From JBFWWW01 sp050245975 (lineage in GTDB: Bacteria; Pseudomonadota; Alphaproteobacteria; Rhizobiales; Hyphomicrobiaceae), in contig JBFWWW010000045.1 in the NCBI GenBank assembly GCA_050245975.1, positions 1 through 22,392 on the forward strand: a stretch of 22,392 nt of DNA. The letters run 5' to 3'. The notes below the pieces were generated by a model. That model was not told where the DNA came from, searched no databases, and worked only from the letters and a program-made list of their open reading frames with translations. The translations under genes and the position numbers were made by a program. Of the stretch, positions 7,934-15,873 are shown one piece after another (the stretch's first letter is position 1; the number at the start of each line of letters is the position of its first letter).

Positions 7934-8944
7934 CTAGCCTGCCGCCGGTCCCTTGCCGCGCAGGGCCAGCAGCGCCAGCGCCTCGTCGACGGCCCGCATC
8001 GGCGTCAGCGTACCGTCGCGCACGTCCTGTTCAAGGGCCGGCAGCGCCGCAGCCACGCGCGGGTCGCCCAGCACGCTCGCCATCAGCCGTTCGCGCAGCA
8101 GGCTGTGCATCCAGGTCACCGCCTGCGTGCGCCGCCGCGCCGCGAATTCGCCGGTGGCGGAGAGCTTCTCCCGGTGTTCCTCGATGCGCGCCCACAGCGT
8201 ATCCAGACCCGAGTTGTCGCGCGCCGACACGGCGATGACCGGCGGCGTCCAGCTTGCCGAGGCCGGCGTCAGGATGTTGAGCGCGCCCTGATAGTCGGCC
8301 ACCGCGCGCCGTGCGCGGGCGACGTTGTCGCCGTCCGCCTTGTTGATGGCGATCATGTCGGCGATCTCGATCACGCCCTTCTTGATGCCCTGCAGCTCGT
8401 CGCCGCCGCCCGCCAGCAGCATGACGAGGAAGAAGTCCACCATGTCCGCCACCGCCGTCTCCGACTGGCCGACGCCCACCGTCTCGACGATGACGATGTC
8501 GAAGCCGGCCGCCTCCACCAGCATCATCGTCTCGCGCGTCTTGCGCGCCACGCCGCCGAGCGTCCCGGACGTGGGTGAGGGGCGGATGAAGGCGGAGCGG
8601 CTGGCCGACAGCCGCGCCATGCGCGTCTTGTCGGCGAGGATGGACCCGCCCGTGCGCGAGGACGTCGGGTCCACCGCCAGCACGGCGATCCTGTGCCCGT
8701 CCGCGATCAGGTTCATGCCGAGCTGGTCGATGGCGGTCGATTTGCCCACGCCTGGCACGCCGGTGATGCCGATGCGGTGCGAGCGTCCGGTCCGCGGCAG
8801 CAGCGCCTGCAGCAGGTCCTGCGCCAGCGCCCGATGCTCGGCGCGCGTGCTCTCCACCAGCGTGATGGCGCGCGCCAGCAGCGCCCGGTCGCCGGCGGCG
8901 ATGCCGTCGGCGAGGGCTTCCGGCGCTGGCAGCGTCGTGGTCAT
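7934..8944 (-). CDS. meaB: Methylmalonyl-CoA mutase-associated GTPase MeaB
   Basis: A 336-residue G3E-type GTPase that loads and protects adenosylcobalamin-dependent methylmalonyl-CoA mutase (older names ArgK or LAO/AO transport ATPase). The P-loop is GVPGVGKST at 62-70. The switch and base-recognition motifs follow: DPTSSRTGGSILADKTRM, ETVGVGQSE and NKAD. The C-terminal helices end in the usual Ala/Leu-rich dimerisation arm. Its length fits the family. No mutase, epimerase or propionyl-CoA carboxylase gene is in the window, so its client must be encoded elsewhere. The ribosome binding site (AAGAACAGG) is weak. It lies 20 bp upstream of pcp and 73 bp downstream of an EamA transporter gene, all on the minus strand. 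Confidence 0.93.
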   Translation of the reverse strand: MTTTLPAPEALADGIAAGDRALLARAITLVESTRAEHRALAQDLLQALLPRTGRSHRIGITGVPGVGKSTAIDQLGMNLIADGHRIAVLAVDPTSSRTGGSILADKTRMARLSASRSAFIRPSPTSGTLGGVARKTRETMMLVEAAGFDIVIVETVGVGQSETAVADMVDFFLVMLLAGGGDELQGIKKGVIEIADMIAINKADGDNVARARRAVADYQGALNILTPASASWTPPVIAVSARDNSGLDTLWARIEEHREKLSATGEFAARRRTQAVTWMHSLLRERLMASVLGDPRVAAALPALEQDVRDGTLTPMRAVDEALALLALRGKGPAAG

Positions 8945-8964
8945 GCCTGTTCTTAGGATGTGTT

Positions 8965-8989
8965 GCCGGCCGATGGAAGGCGGGCCGGC
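8965..8989. other. GC-rich inverted repeat between EamA and meaB genes
   Basis: GCCGGCC (8965-8971) and GGCCGGC (8983-8989) can form a 7-bp stem with an 11-nt loop. There is no T-run on either side, so it is not a canonical intrinsic terminator. It might slow read-through from the transporter gene into meaB, or be chance in GC-rich DNA. Confidence 0.3.
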
Positions 8990-9017
8990 GCGTTGCGCAC
9001 CGGCGTTGTGACCGTCG

Positions 9018-9929
9018 TCATCCGGGCGGCGGCGTGCGCTGCGCGGAGCGTGCGCCGACGACGATGGCGGCGATCACGAGCGCTGCGCCGGCAAGCTGCG
9101 GCCAGCCGATCGCCTCGCGCAGGTAGAGGGCCGACACCAGCAGCGCCGACACGGGAATGGCCGCCGTCGCCAGCCCCGCCATCCAGGTCTCGACATAAGG
9201 CAGACCGCGATACCACAGCCACAGGCAGATGACGCTCGCCGACAGCGCATACCAGACGGACAGCACCCACGTCGCCCACTGCACGCTCGACGGTTCGAAC
9301 CCGCGTGCGTCGATGGCCGCCAGCGGGATCGACAGCACCAGCCCGACCAGGTTGGCGCCGAGCGACAGGCGGAACGGCCGGAACGGCGGCGCCAGCCGCT
9401 TGCCGAGCACGACGAAGCTCGCTTCGCACAGCACGGCCCCGCCCACCAGCAGGTTGCCGGCCAGCGTGCGCGCCCCCGTGCTGGCGGCGAAGCCCTGGAT
9501 CAGGGCCAGTCCCGCCACCGCCAGCCCCACCGCCGCCATCTGCCGGCGCGACAGGCGGTCGCCCGCGAACGCGACGCCCATCAGCGCCACCACCGCCGGG
9601 ATCGTCGCCGTGATGATGCCGGCGTCCGACGCCGACGTGCGCTTCAGGCCCTCGAGGATGAAGATCGTATAGCCCACCATGCCGAGCAGCGACATGGCGA
9701 AGATGTCCCGCCGCTGCCCGGGCGTCGTTTGCGAAAGTCGCGGGCCGGATTCGCGCGCCGCCAGCGGCGCCAGCGCCAGGCAGGCCACCGCGAAGCGCAG
9801 CGGCAGGAAGAGGTAGATCGGGATTTCCCCAACGATCGCCTTGCCGAACGGCACATTGGACCCCGTCAGCACCATGGCTGCGGTGATCGACAGCGCGGCG
9901 GCCAGGCGCGGGGATATCCGGTGCGTCAT
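9018..9929 (-). CDS. EamA/DMT-family transporter
   Basis: A roughly 303-residue inner-membrane protein with about ten hydrophobic segments arranged as two EamA repeats, the pattern of drug/metabolite exporters such as RhaT and YdcZ relatives. Visible family features include PLRFAVACLALAPL in helix 2-3, the SASDAGIITATIPAVVALMGV segment closing the first repeat, and LVSALYLREAIGWPQLAGAALVIAAI near the C-terminus. The substrate is not predictable. The start is uncertain: ATG at 9929 gives a typical N-terminus (MTHRISPRLAAALS), whereas upstream codons to 9986 add 19 less typical residues. No clear ribosome binding site supports either. It is divergent from the DUF900 hydrolase gene and 73 bp upstream of meaB. 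Confidence 0.88.
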   Translation of the reverse strand: MTHRISPRLAAALSITAAMVLTGSNVPFGKAIVGEIPIYLFLPLRFAVACLALAPLAARESGPRLSQTTPGQRRDIFAMSLLGMVGYTIFILEGLKRTSASDAGIITATIPAVVALMGVAFAGDRLSRRQMAAVGLAVAGLALIQGFAASTGARTLAGNLLVGGAVLCEASFVVLGKRLAPPFRPFRLSLGANLVGLVLSIPLAAIDARGFEPSSVQWATWVLSVWYALSASVICLWLWYRGLPYVETWMAGLATAAIPVSALLVSALYLREAIGWPQLAGAALVIAAIVVGARSAQRTPPPG

Positions 9930-10004
9930 CGTGCTGCCGTCATGCCCAAGCCACACACGGCTGGCAAGTCGCATCGCCATCGGCACCTGGCCGAGGCAAA
10001 CGGA

Positions 10005-10033
10005 TTGCCGGGGCCGTCTGCGTTTCCTAATCT
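10005..10033 (+). promoter_or_regulatory. Tentative promoter of the DUF900 hydrolase gene
   Basis: TTGCCG (10005-10010), a 17-bp spacer and TAATCT (10028-10033) resemble a sigma70-type promoter. This would place transcription start near 10040, about 20 nt before the ATG at 10060. Found by eye in a 130-bp divergent gap. Confidence 0.3.
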
Positions 10034-10059
10034 GCGGGCCGGTGTCAGGGGGCGGACCT

Positions 10060-11484
10060 ATGCACGACTTTGTTGCTCAGCATACCACCGGGCTGCTGCT
10101 TGGCGCCGGCGTTCTTCTGCTGCTCTTTGCGTGGTGGATCGCCGGGCGGGCCTCGCGCCCCGTGAAGTACATCGTCCGCATTGCCCTTCTTCTTCTCATC
10201 GCCGCCCCTGTCGTCCTGATGACGCTGGGCGACTACCTGCCCGAGCGGGTCGGTCAGGCGCCCGCCACCGCGCCGCCGGCTGCCGCCCCCGAACAGCGTG
10301 AGGCTCCTGCAGACGCGCCGCCGCCGTCCGGTATGGCGCGCCGCGCACCTGCTCCGGCGACCGAGCCTGCCCCCGTGACGCGCGCGCCGCCATCGCCCGG
10401 GGGCGGAGGCGCGTCCCCGGTTCAGCCCAGGTCTGCCGACGCCCAGACCGACTGGGATGTCGTACCCGTGTTCTACGGCACCGACCGTGCCCGCGCCGAC
10501 ACGCCCAAGCGCATCGCTTACGGGTCCGATCGCGCCCACCGGCTGGAGCTCGGCCGCGCGCTCGTCACCATCCCCAAGGTGCACCAGGTGCCGAACATCG
10601 AGCGGCCCTGGGTCATCACGATCCCCTACCTCCAGATCACCGTCTTCCAGCAGGAGGAGGACCCGAAGCTGCACTTCACCGTGCAGGAGATGCACGCGCT
10701 CTCGCGCGAGGAGTTCCTGGATCTCGTCCGCCAGCGCCTCGCCAGGAGCAACGCCTTCAAGGACCAGGCCGTCGTCTTCATCCACGGCTACAACAACGAG
10801 TTCGACTACGCGCTCTACCGCACGGCGCAGATGGCCTACGACCTGAAGTTCGACGGCGCGCCGTTCCTTTATTCCTGGCCGTCGGGCGGCGGAGTGGCGA
10901 GCTACGGCTATGATCGCGACAGTTCGGTGCAGGCCGAGCCGTACCTGCGCGAGTTCCTGGACCTCGTGGTGCGCGAGACCGGCGCCAAGAGCGTCAGCAT
11001 CGTGGCGCACAGCATGGGCAATCTGCCGCTGCTGCAGGTGCTGCGCGATCTCGCGCCCTCGATGCCGCCGGGCGTCAAGCTCAACCAGATCATTCTCGCC
11101 GCGCCCGACGTCGACCGCGACGTTTTCCAGAACCTCGCCCGCAACCTCACCGCCATCGGCCAGGGCGTCACGCTCTACGCCTCCGCCAACGACCGGGCGA
11201 TGTCGGCCGCCCGCCGCGTCGCGGGCGGCATCCCGCGCGCCGGCGACGTTCCGCCGGACGGACCGGTCATCATGTCCGGCATCGATACCATCGACGTGAC
11301 GCAGACCAGCACCGACGTGCTGGCTCTCAATCACTCGACCTATGCGGAGAACTCGGCTCTGCTGAACGACATCGGCTTGCTGCTGCAGACCGGCGAGCGC
11401 CCGCCGGAGCGCCGCCTGCCCCTGCTCGAGCGCGTCACCATCGAGCGCGGGTCCTACTGGCGCTATCCCGGCACGAAACCCTAG
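10060..11484 (+). CDS. Membrane-anchored alpha/beta hydrolase, DUF900 family
   Basis: A 474-residue protein. ATG at 10060 follows AGGGGGCGG, and in-frame codons upstream overlap the divergent gene. Two hydrophobic helices (about 10-28 and 37-56) anchor it, then a Pro/Ala-rich low-complexity linker (about 65-128) leads to a DUF900 (COG4782) alpha/beta-hydrolase domain. Conserved features are VPVFYGTDR (135-143), the oxyanion-region VFIHGYNNEF (239-248), SWPSGG, the nucleophile elbow AHSMGN with Ser318, and APDVDRDVF with a likely acidic residue. A candidate catalytic His lies in LNHSTY. These proteins are esterase-like enzymes of unknown substrate. The linker suggests the catalytic domain is held away from the membrane, probably in the periplasm or on the cytoplasmic face; topology is undecided. 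A small exported protein gene follows 81 bp later. Confidence 0.9.
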   Translation: MHDFVAQHTTGLLLGAGVLLLLFAWWIAGRASRPVKYIVRIALLLLIAAPVVLMTLGDYLPERVGQAPATAPPAAAPEQREAPADAPPPSGMARRAPAPATEPAPVTRAPPSPGGGGASPVQPRSADAQTDWDVVPVFYGTDRARADTPKRIAYGSDRAHRLELGRALVTIPKVHQVPNIERPWVITIPYLQITVFQQEEDPKLHFTVQEMHALSREEFLDLVRQRLARSNAFKDQAVVFIHGYNNEFDYALYRTAQMAYDLKFDGAPFLYSWPSGGGVASYGYDRDSSVQAEPYLREFLDLVVRETGAKSVSIVAHSMGNLPLLQVLRDLAPSMPPGVKLNQIILAAPDVDRDVFQNLARNLTAIGQGVTLYASANDRAMSAARRVAGGIPRAGDVPPDGPVIMSGIDTIDVTQTSTDVLALNHSTYAENSALLNDIGLLLQTGERPPERRLPLLERVTIERGSYWRYPGTKP

Positions 11485-11565
11485 CGCGTCCGCTGCGCCG
11501 AAACGCTTGCTTTACGATTGCCGGTGCACTGTCCTGCATTCCTTGTGGCAATCGCGGGCGCGATC

Positions 11566-11892
11566 ATGGATCGTCCGTTGCATCGATGTCTTGCGCTCTG
11601 CCTGCTGGTGGCCGCGTCCATGATGCCTGCCGCCGTGCCGGCATTTGCCCAGTCGGCCGGCGACGCGACCGAAGCCGAGGCGCCCTTTGCCGATCCCGGC
11701 AATGTCGATGATCCCGACATCGATCGCTACTACGATGCGTCGCCGCTGAAGAGCCGTCTGCGCGCCGATCCCTTCGATGTGAACGCGTGGGAGGAGGCAA
11801 AGCGCCCCGCGCCGCCGCCCGCACCGCCGGGCGCGCCGGCCATCCAGTGCATCGCCGGCTGCGACCGCCCGCCGGCGAAGGGCCGCTCCTGA
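11566..11892 (+). CDS. Small exported protein of unknown function
   Basis: A 108-residue product with a clear Sec signal peptide: Arg3 and Arg7, a hydrophobic core (about 9-25) and a likely cleavage after AFA (residue 28). The mature part is about 80 residues, acidic at first (DPGNVDDPDIDRYYD), then DPFDVNAWEEAKRP, then a Pro/Ala-rich segment and a C-terminal CIAGCDRPP with two cysteines (95 and 99) that could form a disulfide or bind a metal. I do not recognise a family. ATG at 11566 is chosen because it puts the signal peptide at the N-terminus; the frame could start at a TTG at 11518. The ribosome binding site is weak. It may be co-transcribed with the DUF900 hydrolase gene. It converges with the exported hydrolase gene 22 bp beyond. 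Confidence 0.7.
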   Translation: MDRPLHRCLALCLLVAASMMPAAVPAFAQSAGDATEAEAPFADPGNVDDPDIDRYYDASPLKSRLRADPFDVNAWEEAKRPAPPPAPPGAPAIQCIAGCDRPPAKGRS

Positions 11893-11914
11893 CGCCTGGT
11901 CCTTGCTTGCGGCT

Positions 11915-13123
11915 CTAGTCCTGCGGCGCCCACACCACCGCGTCATCCACCGCATAGAGCCGGCACGGCAGGTCCGTGTGCTTCTGGCAGCGCTCCACGG
12001 CGCGCTGCATGGCGTCGTGGCCGCTCTGGAAGGCCCATGCGCCGTCGCGTGACAGCGCGAACGCGCGCGGCACGTCCGCCGCCAGGAACTTGGCATAGGC
12101 CTCCCGTCCGGTATCGCGGATGAACGGTATCCTGCCGGCGTCCTCCAGCGGCGCGAAGGTCGTCGCGGCCGGCGCGCCGGCCGACACGGGTGCTGCGAAG
12201 CCGAGCCCGGCGAGAAAGCGGTCGATGCGCGGCCGCCATAGCGAGAAGCTGGCGATCAGCCGATGGCCGTCATCGCCGACCGGCGGCAGCATCTCGAAAT
12301 CGACCTTGCCGCCCGCGCCGCTGTAGGCCGCTGCCCATTGCCGCGGCAGCTCCGCGCCCCAGTATTTGTCGTTCTCCGCGTAGAGCCACAGCATTTTCGC
12401 CTTCGCCGTCCGGCCCGCCGCCGCATAGACGGCCTGGAGCGCGCCGGGATCGCAGGGGTGCGCGCTCATGGTGCGCGGATTGCCGCCCGCGCCGCCAGCG
12501 ACATTGATGCCGGCGATGATGCCCGGCAGCCCGCGTCCCACGGCATAGGTCGTGGTGATGCCGCCGACCGAGATGCCCATGACGATGACGCGGCGCGTGT
12601 CCGCCCAGGGCTGCCGCTTTGCCAGGTCGAGCGTCGCGCTCACGGCCGCCGTCGCTGCCTGCAGCATCGAACCGTAGTTCTTGCGCGCGCAGGCACCCGA
12701 AAGCTCCGGGTCGGGCTCGACACCGGACTCGCCGTAGCCGAGCCGCGTCGGCACGAACACGGCGAACCCGCGCCGCGTCCAGTAATGCGCGATGGGCGTA
12801 TAGCGCCACCGCGGCACCTTCGCGCGTTCGTCGGAGGCGCGTCCGTGATTGAGCACGACGACGGGGAATGGCCCGGCGCCGTCGGGCCGGAAGTGCGTCA
12901 CGACCATGGTGCCCGTGTGCGACCGGCCGTCGATGAGCCGCACCGTGACGGGCACGCGCTCGATCGTCTCGTGGATATCCGCGGCGAGCTTGACGGGCGT
13001 GCCGGGAGCCGCGGCCTTGGGCGGCTCGGCGGCGCCCTGCGCCTGCGCGACACGTGATCCGGGTGCCGTCGCGACGGCGACGATTGCTAGGCAGGCGAGC
13101 GTTCGGAGCGTCTGCGATGCCAT
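11915..13123 (-). CDS. Exported dienelactone-hydrolase-like alpha/beta hydrolase with C-terminal cysteine domain
   Basis: A 402-residue protein starting at 13123 (GGAGGGG about 9 nt upstream). Residues 1-28 form a signal peptide ending in AQA. The hydrolase core (about 50-310) shows LNHGRASDER (oxyanion region), the nucleophile elbow GISVGG with Ser185, a probable acid Asp252 in YAENDKYWG, and His287 in DDGHRL, as in dienelactone hydrolase-related esterases. A separate domain of about 75 residues (328-402) follows. It has the pattern FLAADVPRAFALS, GAWAFQSGHDAMQRA, and two cysteines (379 and 387) before CRLYAVDDAVVW. I recall similar tails on other proteobacterial exported proteins but no name. 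The start overlaps the last 37 bp of the MFS transporter gene, so translation is probably coupled. The substrate is unknown. Confidence 0.88.
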   Translation of the reverse strand: MASQTLRTLACLAIVAVATAPGSRVAQAQGAAEPPKAAAPGTPVKLAADIHETIERVPVTVRLIDGRSHTGTMVVTHFRPDGAGPFPVVVLNHGRASDERAKVPRWRYTPIAHYWTRRGFAVFVPTRLGYGESGVEPDPELSGACARKNYGSMLQAATAAVSATLDLAKRQPWADTRRVIVMGISVGGITTTYAVGRGLPGIIAGINVAGGAGGNPRTMSAHPCDPGALQAVYAAAGRTAKAKMLWLYAENDKYWGAELPRQWAAAYSGAGGKVDFEMLPPVGDDGHRLIASFSLWRPRIDRFLAGLGFAAPVSAGAPAATTFAPLEDAGRIPFIRDTGREAYAKFLAADVPRAFALSRDGAWAFQSGHDAMQRAVERCQKHTDLPCRLYAVDDAVVWAPQD

Positions 13124-14352
13124 AGTGCCATCCCCTCCATGGCTGCCAGGGCGATCGCGCCCGCGGCCAGCAGCAGCAGGGCGCCGGTGCGATAGCCCGC
13201 CCGCTCCACCAGCACGGCGAACACCGCCGGAGCCAGCGCATTGAGGACGAGGTACGGCGTCGCCAGGACACCCAGCACCGCCCCATACCCTTTTGGCCCG
13301 AACAGCGCCAGAGGGACCGCGCCGCGCACGATGGTGACGAGCCCGTTCGACACACCGAACAGGAGGGTGAACACCAGCGCGGAGGTGTAGTTCGCGCCGC
13401 CGAGGATCAGCACCAGGAGCGACAGCGGCAGGAATGCCACGGAGACGCGCCCCAGGTTGAGCGGCTTCAGCTTGCGCGCGAACAACAGCTCCCACAGCCG
13501 GCCCGCCACCTGCGCGATGCCTTTCATCGAGGCGAGCGCCACCGCGGCCGTCAGCGCCACGCCCCAGGCCTGGATCAGCGGCACGAGGTGCACCGCCAGC
13601 GCGCCGAACACGAACGCGCAGGCCGACGAGACGATGCCGAACAGCACCATCGCCACGGTCCGTGCGCGCCCTTCGAGCGGCGGCGGGCCATCGGTCGCCG
13701 CCTGGGCTGCGGGCGCGACGGTGCCGCCGTCGTGTTCGGCGCGCCCGGCGAGCCCCCACCAGTGCAGCGGCAGGCAGGCCAGCAGGTTGATGGCCGCGAA
13801 AACCAGCAGCGTCGTGCGCCAGCCATAGTCGGCGTTGAGCCAGGCGCCGATGGGCCAGAAGATGGTCGATGCCAGTCCGCCGAACAGGGTCAGGTAGGAG
13901 ATGCTGCGCCGGCCGCGCGACGGCGCCACCTGCACCAGCGAGGGAAAGGCCGCGTCATACAGCGTCATGCGCATGGCGATGCCGAGGAAGGCCCACACCG
14001 CGAGGTACGCCCACGGATGCGTCACGCCGGCCAGGAGGACGAGCCCGGCCGCCGACAGGATCGAGCCGAGCGACATGATGCGCCGTCCGCCGACCCGGTC
14101 GATCAGCCTGCCGATCCACGCCGACAGCACGCTCGACACCAGCAGGCCCACCGTCAGCCCGCCGAACACGAGGCCCTGGCTCCAGCCGGTATCGGCGACG
14201 ATCGGCTTGCCCAGGATGCCGAGCGCATAGAGCGTCGTGCCCCAGGAGATGATCTGCGTCAGCCCCAGTGCGATGATGGCGCGCAGGACGGGATCGGCCC
14301 ACCACGAGGTCCACGGCACTGCTGCCGGTCTGTTCTGCATGTCCTGTTCCAT
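13087..14352 (-). CDS. MFS transporter
   Basis: A 421-residue inner-membrane protein with about twelve hydrophobic segments in two halves joined by a hydrophilic loop near residues 200-220 (EHDGGTVAPAAQAATDGPPP). The loop between helices 2 and 3 carries the MFS motif as GRLIDRVGGRRIM. The N-terminal segment LGLTQIISWGTTLYALGIL and the YDAAFPSLVQVAP region are typical of a group of MFS proteins related to monocarboxylate or YbfB-type carriers; this assignment is from memory. The start is at 14352 or at the second ATG (14340); neither has a strong ribosome binding site. Its stop lies 37 bp inside the downstream exported hydrolase gene. Coupling suggests the hydrolase makes or releases a compound the transporter moves, though that is inference. 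Confidence 0.9.
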   Translation of the reverse strand: MEQDMQNRPAAVPWTSWWADPVLRAIIALGLTQIISWGTTLYALGILGKPIVADTGWSQGLVFGGLTVGLLVSSVLSAWIGRLIDRVGGRRIMSLGSILSAAGLVLLAGVTHPWAYLAVWAFLGIAMRMTLYDAAFPSLVQVAPSRGRRSISYLTLFGGLASTIFWPIGAWLNADYGWRTTLLVFAAINLLACLPLHWWGLAGRAEHDGGTVAPAAQAATDGPPPLEGRARTVAMVLFGIVSSACAFVFGALAVHLVPLIQAWGVALTAAVALASMKGIAQVAGRLWELLFARKLKPLNLGRVSVAFLPLSLLVLILGGANYTSALVFTLLFGVSNGLVTIVRGAVPLALFGPKGYGAVLGVLATPYLVLNALAPAVFAVLVERAGYRTGALLLLAAGAIALAAMEGMALWHRRRSERSPA

Positions 14353-14427
14353 GCGGGTGCCGGGATTTCAGGATAGCCCGGGCCCGCGCGAGTCGCATCC
14401 CGTGTCGCGCTTATGCACTCCGCCACA

Positions 14428-14455
14428 TTGACCTTCTGGATTGGGTGCTTAAGTC
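14428..14455 (+). promoter_or_regulatory. Tentative promoter of the UbiB/ABC1-like gene
   Basis: TTGACC (14428-14433) matches the -35 consensus at five of six positions. After 16 bp comes TAAGTC (14450-14455), a weak -10. Transcription would begin about 20 nt before the GTG start at 14482. Found by eye in the gap divergent from the MFS gene. Confidence 0.35.
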
Positions 14456-14481
14456 GGGGAGGCGCGGCAAGGAGGCAGCCT

Positions 14482-15855
14482 GTGAGCGAGAACGAGGAAA
14501 ACCGGTTTTCCGCCCGCGCCTCCCGCTACTTGCGGGTCGGCACGAACGTCGGCGCCGTTGCCGCGCGCGTCGCGGGCCAGCGTCTGTTCGGCATCGAATC
14601 GGACGACAGCCGCGTTGCCGCGGAGCTCGCCGCGGCGCTGGGCGGCCTCAAGGGGCCGATCATGAAGGTCGCCCAGCTCATGTCCACCATTCCCGAGGCG
14701 CTGCCGGCCGAATATGCGCAGGAGCTGAGCCAGCTCCAGTCCCACGCCCCGCCCATGGGCCCGGGTTTCGTGCGCCGGCGCATGGCGGCCGAGCTTGGGT
14801 CCGGCTGGGCCGCGCGGTTTGCGTCCTTCGATCAGCAGGCGGCGGCGTCCGCCTCCCTCGGCCAGGTCCACCGCGCGACGGCGCTTGATGGCCAAACGCT
14901 TGCCTGCAAGCTGCAGTATCCCGACATGCAGTCGGCCGTCGAGGCCGACCTTTCCCAGCTCAAGCTCATCTTCGCGCTGCACGCGCGCATGAACCCCGCC
15001 GTCGACACGCGCGAGATCCACAAGGAGATCGCCGCCCGCCTGCGCGAGGAGCTCGACTACCGGCTGGAGGCGCGCCACATGGCGCTCTACGCCGCCATCT
15101 TCGCCGGCGACCCCGCGATCCACGTGCCCGAGGTGATCGCCGATCTGTCCACCGGCCGCCTGCTCACCATGTCGTGGCTCGATGGCCGGCGTCTCATGGA
15201 CTACACCGAGCGCCCGCTGGAGGAGCGCAACGCCATCGCGCGCGCCATGTTCCGCGCCTGGTGGTATCCCTTCTCCCATTACGGCGTCATCCACGGCGAC
15301 CCGCACCTCGGCAACTACACCATTTTCGAGCGGGACGGCCGCGCCGCCGGCATCAACCTGCTCGACTACGGCTGCATCCGCACCTTCCGCACGCCGTTCG
15401 TGCAGGGCGTGGTCGACCTCTACAACGGCCTGCGTGCCGACAACCGCGCTCTCGTCGTGCACGCCTACGAGACGTGGGGCTTCCGCGGCCTGTCGAACGA
15501 GCTGATCGACGTCCTCAACATCTGGGCCCGCTTCATCTACGGCCCGCTGCTCGATGACCGCGAGCGCGAGATCGCCGAGGGCACCACGCCGGGCGCCTAT
15601 GGCCGCAAGGAGGCGTTCACCGTGCACAAGGCGCTGAAGGAGAAGGGGCCCGTCACCGTGCCGCGCGAGTTCGTGTTCATGGACCGTGCCGCCATCGGCC
15701 TCGGCGGCGTGTTCCTGCACCTGCGCGCGCGCCTCAACTTCGCGCGCATGTTCAACGAGACCATCGAGGGCTTCGATCTCGCCGCCGTGTCGGAGCGCCA
15801 GCGCATCGCGTTCTCTGCCGCCGGCGTGCCGCTGCCCGAGCCCGCGGCCGCCTGA
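14482..15855 (+). CDS. UbiB/ABC1 (AarF) family atypical kinase
   Basis: A 457-residue protein-kinase-like protein of the family that includes UbiB and mitochondrial COQ8, which supports ubiquinone synthesis or lipid handling. The start is GTG at 14482, set by AAGGAGG six nt upstream; an earlier ATG at 14413 has no such site. The N-terminal extension carries KVAQ (62-65) where the family usually has KxGQ, an Ala-rich loop AASASLGQVHRA (121-132) in place of a Gly-rich loop, and the nucleotide-binding Lys143 in ACKLQYP. Further on, the catalytic-loop HGDPHLGN and the metal-binding LLDYG are intact. No C-terminal transmembrane pair like that of E. coli UbiB is seen, so it is more like the shorter soluble ABC1 proteins than true UbiB. 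Its stop is 3 bp from the stop of the opposing transporter gene. Confidence 0.92.
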   Translation: MSENEENRFSARASRYLRVGTNVGAVAARVAGQRLFGIESDDSRVAAELAAALGGLKGPIMKVAQLMSTIPEALPAEYAQELSQLQSHAPPMGPGFVRRRMAAELGSGWAARFASFDQQAAASASLGQVHRATALDGQTLACKLQYPDMQSAVEADLSQLKLIFALHARMNPAVDTREIHKEIAARLREELDYRLEARHMALYAAIFAGDPAIHVPEVIADLSTGRLLTMSWLDGRRLMDYTERPLEERNAIARAMFRAWWYPFSHYGVIHGDPHLGNYTIFERDGRAAGINLLDYGCIRTFRTPFVQGVVDLYNGLRADNRALVVHAYETWGFRGLSNELIDVLNIWARFIYGPLLDDREREIAEGTTPGAYGRKEAFTVHKALKEKGPVTVPREFVFMDRAAIGLGGVFLHLRARLNFARMFNETIEGFDLAAVSERQRIAFSAAGVPLPEPAAA

Positions 15856-15873
15856 GCCTCAGGCCAGCCTGAG
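15850..15873. other. Overlapping inverted repeats holding both convergent stop codons
   Basis: GCCTGAG (15850-15856), one base, CTCAGGC (15858-15864) form a perfect dyad. CTCAGG (15858-15863) can instead pair with CCTGAG (15868-15873) across a 4-nt loop. The TGA of the UbiB-like gene (15853-15855) and the stop of the opposing EamA gene (15859-15861) lie inside. The second pairing is a stable 6-bp hairpin on either strand, but no T-run follows, so bidirectional termination is only possible, not shown. Confidence 0.4.

Noticed and set aside
8965..8989. Intrinsic terminator at the end of the EamA transporter gene.
   Set aside because: The GC stem has an 11-nt loop and no T-run on either side; I list it only as an inverted repeat.
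9930..9986. Longer N-terminus for the EamA transporter.
   Set aside because: The extra 19 residues are not hydrophobic and are not typical of the family; the shorter start fits better, though a ribosome binding site is lacking for both.
11518..11565. TTG-initiated longer form of the small exported protein.
   Set aside because: It would put 16 residues before the basic start of the signal peptide, and no ribosome binding site supports it.
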